From contig JAHEGB010000005.1 in assembly GCA_024645175.1 (NCBI GenBank), forward strand, positions 1 through 37,602: a stretch of 37,602 nucleotides of DNA. The letters run 5' to 3'. This document shows, one piece after another, positions 34,228 through 37,602 of the stretch. The stretch comes from Microbacteriaceae bacterium. Its GTDB lineage: Bacteria > Actinomycetota > Actinomycetes > Actinomycetales > Microbacteriaceae. Position 1 is the first letter of the stretch. Each line of letters starts with the position of its first letter. Position numbers and translations under genes: made by a program. The notes under the pieces were generated by a model. It did not search any database. It saw only the letters and a program-made list of their open reading frames with translations, and had not been told where the DNA came from.

Positions 34228-35136
34228 TTAGTCCTCGTCGCCCTGTGAAGCCAATGCATCGGCTCCACCAACGATCTCGGAAATCTGCTGGGTAATTTCT
34301 GACTGACGAGCAGCGTTGCTCAAGCGGGTGTAGTTCGAAATCAACTTCTCGGCGTTGTCTGTTGCCGACTTCATTGCCTTCTGGCGTGCTGCGTGCTCAG
34401 AAGCAGCCGACTGCAACATTGAGTTGTAGATGCGGCTCTCGACATAAACCGGAAGCAGTGCATCTAGCACCTTGGTTACGTCTGGCTCGAACTCGTAAAG
34501 CGGGAACACCTCGTTGCTTGCAGGAGTCTCATCGGCTTCAACAACCTGAAGCGGAAGCAAACGAACAACCTCAGGCTCTTGTGTGATCATCGAAACGAAA
34601 CGGTTGAAGACCAAGTGAATCTCGTCTGCACCACCCTCAGCGAAGTCCTTCTTGAAAATTTCAAGAACTGACTCTGCGATTTCTTTAGCGGTGTCGACGG
34701 TTGGAAGGTCTGTGCCACCAATCCATGACTGAACGCTCTCGCGACGTCTGAAGTTGAAGTTGCTAACCGCCTTGCGACCGACCAGGTAATAGACAACGTC
34801 TTTGCCTTGTTCGCGAAGAAGTGAAGTTAACTGCTCTGCTTCTTTTAGAACGTTCGAAGAGAACGCTCCGGCTAGACCGCGGTCAGATGTGAAAATCACA
34901 ACTGCTGCGCGGTCGATGCGTGCCGGCTCGGTGGTTAGCGGGTGATCGACATTCGAGAAAGTTGCAACGGCAGAAACCGCACGGGTAACCGCACGCGAGT
35001 AAGGGGTCGCTGCAGCTACACGCTGTTGCGCTTTGGCAATGCGTGACGCCGAGATCAACTCCATGGCGCGAGTGATCTTCTTGGTCGTCTGGGCAGACTT
35101 GATTTTCTGCCTGTAGACGCGAAGTTGCGCTCCCAT
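34228..35136 (-). CDS. atpG: ATP synthase F1 subunit gamma
   Basis: The 302-residue rotor subunit. The N-terminal helix has [28 protein letters not shown]-type residues (seen in two parts), and the C-terminal helix [25 protein letters not shown] completes the coiled-coil shaft. [17 protein letters not shown] is the conserved Rossmann-like segment. The ATG has a GGAGAGG purine run upstream. It sits between atpA and atpD in the standard order. Confidence 0.96.
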   Translation of the reverse strand: MGAQLRVYRQKIKSAQTTKKITRAMELISASRIAKAQQRVAAATPYSRAVTRAVSAVATFSNVDHPLTTEPARIDRAAVVIFTSDRGLAGAFSSNVLKEAEQLTSLLREQGKDVVYYLVGRKAVSNFNFRRRESVQSWIGGTDLPTVDTAKEIAESVLEIFKKDFAEGGADEIHLVFNRFVSMITQEPEVVRLLPLQVVEADETPASNEVFPLYEFEPDVTKVLDALLPVYVESRIYNSMLQSAASEHAARQKAMKSATDNAEKLISNYTRLSNAARQSEITQQISEIVGGADALASQGDED

Positions 35137-35175
35137 GCCTCTCCTACTCTTCTGTCGTTAGTTCGTTAGCTCGAA

Positions 35176-36813
35176 TTACTTCTTGCGCTTCTGCTTGACG
35201 ATCTTCTCTTGCTGAACTTCTTCTTCATCAAGAGCGTCTTCGGTAGCAGATGATGCAAGTGCTGCACCTGACTTGGTGGCAAAGCTCTTCTTGAACTTTG
35301 CAACCTGCTTGGTTAGCTCTGCAATGGTGTCGTCGTCGAGGTTGTTGGTCTCACGAATAGTGGTCAACGCCTTCGAGTTGCGACGCAAGTAGTCGAGAAG
35401 TTCGCTTTCGAAGCGCAATACGTCTTCTACAGGAACCTCGTCGAGCTTGCCGGTGGTTCCGGCCCAGATCGAAACGGTCTGCTCTTCAACTGGGTATGGA
35501 GAATACTGTGGCTGCTTTAGCAACTCGGTTAGACGTGCACCACGAGCTAGCTGCTGACGTGAAGCAGCATCTAGGTCAGATGCAAACATTGCGAATGCTT
35601 CTAGCGAGCGGTACTGAGCAAGTTCAAGCTTCAGGGTTCCTGAAACCTTCTTGATGCCCTTAACCTGAGCAGCTCCACCAACACGAGAAACCGAGATACC
35701 TACGTCAATAGCAGGGCGCTGGTTCGAGTTGAAGAGGTCTGACTGCAAGAAGATCTGACCGTCAGTGATCGAAATCACGTTGGTCGGAATGTAAGCAGAA
35801 ACGTCGTTTGCCTTGGTCTCGATGATTGGTAGACCAGTCATCGAACCCGCGCCAAGCTCGTCGTTCAACTTTGCACAACGCTCTAGAAGACGTGAGTGCA
35901 AGTAGAAAACGTCACCTGGGTAAGCCTCGCGGCCTGGTGGGCGGCGAAGAAGAAGTGACACGGCACGGTAGGCCTCTGCCTGCTTTGACAGGTCATCGAA
36001 AATGATGAGAACGTGCTTGCCGCCATACATCCAGTGCTGACCAATTGCAGAACCGGTATAAGGAGCTAGGTACTTGAAACCAGCTGGGTCTGATGCAGGT
36101 GAAGCAACGATGGTGGTGTATTCCATTGCGCCAGCAGCTTCTAGCGAAGCCTTTACTGATGCGATGGTCGAACCCTTTTGACCGATTGCAACGTAGATGC
36201 AGCGAACCTGCTTCTTTACGTCGCCTGACTCCCAGTTCGCCTTCTGGTTGATGATGGTGTCGATCGCAATAGCGGTCTTTCCGGTCTGACGGTCACCAAT
36301 GATCAACTGACGCTGGCCACGGCCAACAGGAATCATGGCGTCGATTGCCTTGATGCCGGTCTGTAGTGGTTCGTGAACTGACTTGCGGGCCATAACGCCA
36401 GGAGCCTGAAGCTCGAGTGCGCGGCGGCCTTCAGCCTTGATGTCGCCTAGTCCGTCGATTGGGTTACCCAGTGGGTCAACCACGCGACCGAGGAACTTGT
36501 CGCCGACAGGAACAGAAAGAACTTCACCGGTGCGGTGAACTTCCATTCCCTCAACGATGCCCTCGAAGTTACCGAGCACAACGGTACCGATTTCGCGCTC
36601 ATCCAAGTTAAGAGCTAGACCCAAGGTGCCATCGGCAAACTTGAGCAACTCGTTAGCCATCGCGCTAGGCAGGCCTTCAACGTGCGCGATGCCGTCACCG
36701 GCGTCAATCACGTGACCTACTTCGGTGCGCGAAGCCTTGGCTGGCTCATAAGACTTTACGAAGTCCTTTAGAGCGTCGCGAATCTCGTTCGGGCTGATTT
36801 TCAGATCTGCCAT
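35176..36813 (-). CDS. atpA: ATP synthase F1 subunit alpha
   Basis: The 545-residue non-catalytic nucleotide-binding subunit. Walker A is GDRQTGKT in [15 protein letters not shown]. The alpha signature [17 protein letters not shown] and the C-terminal helical domain follow. The last about 35 residues are an acidic-then-basic tail ([12 protein letters not shown] then KQKRKK), as often seen in actinobacteria. The ATG follows AGAGGAACGAG. It is separated from atpH by 73 bases that contain a stem-loop. Confidence 0.97.
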   Translation of the reverse strand: MADLKISPNEIRDALKDFVKSYEPAKASRTEVGHVIDAGDGIAHVEGLPSAMANELLKFADGTLGLALNLDEREIGTVVLGNFEGIVEGMEVHRTGEVLSVPVGDKFLGRVVDPLGNPIDGLGDIKAEGRRALELQAPGVMARKSVHEPLQTGIKAIDAMIPVGRGQRQLIIGDRQTGKTAIAIDTIINQKANWESGDVKKQVRCIYVAIGQKGSTIASVKASLEAAGAMEYTTIVASPASDPAGFKYLAPYTGSAIGQHWMYGGKHVLIIFDDLSKQAEAYRAVSLLLRRPPGREAYPGDVFYLHSRLLERCAKLNDELGAGSMTGLPIIETKANDVSAYIPTNVISITDGQIFLQSDLFNSNQRPAIDVGISVSRVGGAAQVKGIKKVSGTLKLELAQYRSLEAFAMFASDLDAASRQQLARGARLTELLKQPQYSPYPVEEQTVSIWAGTTGKLDEVPVEDVLRFESELLDYLRRNSKALTTIRETNNLDDDTIAELTKQVAKFKKSFATKSGAALASSATEDALDEEEVQQEKIVKQKRKK

Positions 36814-36851
36814 CTCGTTCCTCTACTTCTCGGTGTTACCCGTTTTTGCTT

Positions 36852-36867
36852 GGTTGGTGAACCAACC
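36852..36867 (-). promoter_or_regulatory. intercistronic stem-loop between atpH and atpA
   Basis: GGTTGG-TTCA-CCAACC is a perfect hairpin (36852-36857 with 36862-36867), in the longest gap of the ATP synthase operon. No U-run directly follows on the minus strand. It may stabilise the downstream mRNA or mark a cleavage point, allowing F1 alpha/beta to be made in excess over delta. Confidence 0.45.
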
Positions 36868-36886
36868 GAAGATTTTGCCAACTCGC

Positions 36887-37602
36887 TTATGCGAGCTGAA
36901 GTTTTGCCTCATTTAGTCGACTGCTCAAAGTGCCGTCGATAACATCTCCAGCGATTTGAACGCGAACGCCACCGAGAATTGCTGGATCGATCTCGATGTT
37001 CAACTTCAGGCTCTTGCCATAAGTTGCCGCCAGGCTCTTTTCGAGTCTGTCGATTTGCTTTGACGACATTGGCTGAGCCACGGTGACAACTGCAACGAGA
37101 CGCTCAGCGAAAGCAGAAACCTGCTTGCCAAAGGCCTCGAGAACGGTTGACGCACGTCGTGCTCCGCTGCCGATAACTGCACGGCGAATCAAAAGAGCCG
37201 CCTCAGGAGTTGCCTTGCCCTTGATTAGAGCGTCGACCAACTTGGTCTTTGCAGCTTCGCTTGCGTTCTTGTCTGCAAGTGCAAACTGCAATTCAGAGTC
37301 GTTGTCGATTGCCTGCTGAAAGCCAAAAAGCGCAGCCTCAAGTGCATCGATCTTCTTGTTTGAAGAAGCTATCGATGCAACGGTGTGCACTGCGATGGTT
37401 TCTAGAGCAGATGCTAGGTCGCGTGGTCGTGACCATCGAAGCGAAACCAGAGAGTTCAAATAGTCAAGTGAAGTCTTCGAAGCTGCCTTGCCGAATACGG
37501 CTTTGACAACACCGGCCTTCGCATCTTTCTCAGTGGAAGGATCTGAGAGGATGCCGCGAAGCTGTGCAGATGATGCGAGAACCGCACCGATTGCAAAAAG
37601 CT
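36887..37602 (-). CDS. atpH: ATP synthase F1 subunit delta (5' end outside the window)
   Basis: The peripheral stalk subunit that links F1 to Fo. The open frame continues without a stop to the window edge: upstream of the TTG at 37457-37459 it reads LFAIGAVLASSAQLRGIL and KAVFGKAAS. Actinobacterial delta subunits are about 260-270 residues, so the gene starts beyond 37602. The C-terminal LKLNIEIDPAILGGVRVQIAGDVIDGT is the conserved OSCP/delta motif. It lies directly before atpA, as expected. Confidence 0.93.
   Translation of the reverse strand, partial: LFAIGAVLASSAQLRGILSDPSTEKDAKAGVVKAVFGKAASKTSLDYLNSLVSLRWSRPRDLASALETIAVHTVASIASSNKKIDALEAALFGFQQAIDNDSELQFALADKNASEAAKTKLVDALIKGKATPEAALLIRRAVIGSGARRASTVLEAFGKQVSAFAERLVAVVTVAQPMSSKQIDRLEKSLAATYGKSLKLNIEIDPAILGGVRVQIAGDVIDGTLSSRLNEAKLQLA

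Noticed and set aside
37457-37459. TTG as the start of atpH
   Set aside because: The frame continues upstream with conserved delta-subunit sequence to the window edge, so this TTG encodes an internal leucine.

Overview
The window comes from a streamlined, moderate-GC (about 52% by eye) actinobacterium. The gene order and sequences fit the Microbacteriaceae: nusA-ylxR-infB-rbfA-truB-ribF-rpsO, actinobacterial PstA and IF2, and a one-domain ATP synthase epsilon. Short intergenic gaps, overlapping genes and apparent leaderless promoters suggest a small-genome freshwater lineage such as the Luna cluster (Rhodoluna/Aquiluna). That placement is inference; no rRNA or marker search could be run. I see no tRNA, rRNA, CRISPR array, insertion sequence or phage gene, and no gene-free stretch longer than about 210 bases.

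Layout. (1) Positions 1-17871, all on the minus strand, form a housekeeping block. Read in the direction of transcription it is dxr, site-2 protease, ispG, proS, nusA, ylxR, infB, rbfA, truB, a small membrane protein, then a phosphate uptake cluster (pstC, pstA, pstB, pstS, a degenerate pstS-like lipoprotein), a second small membrane protein, ribF and the first codons of rpsO. rimP, normally just before nusA, is absent. (2) Positions 17921-29556 form a polyamine/amino-acid island: gabT, a four-gene spermidine/putrescine-type ABC transporter, alanine dehydrogenase, an FtsK-like ATPase, gamma-aminobutyraldehyde dehydrogenase, an Lrp/AsnC regulator and a putrescine-type aminotransferase. (3) Positions 29650-32369 hold an alkylation repair pair (ogt-tag), yaaA, a PduO-type cobalamin adenosyltransferase and a tiny DUF6191-like protein. 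(4) Positions 32408-37602 hold the ATP synthase genes atpC, atpD, atpG, atpA and atpH on the minus strand; atpH runs off the window edge.

How the genes fit together. The polyamine island can encode a nearly closed route. The transporter imports the polyamine. The aminotransferase moves its amino group, probably to pyruvate, giving alanine and 4-aminobutyraldehyde. The dehydrogenase makes GABA, and GabT makes succinate semialdehyde. Alanine dehydrogenase can turn the alanine back into pyruvate, ammonium and NADH. Only succinate semialdehyde dehydrogenase is not seen here.

The most notable non-coding signals are: a TANNNT hexamer 6-7 bases before the start codon of at least eight genes (leaderless transcription); a strong hairpin that captures part of the infB ribosome binding site; a 23-base element shared by the pstC and pstS upstream regions; a palindrome at the start of the Lrp-family gene; and a perfect bidirectional terminator between gabT and the transporter operon.
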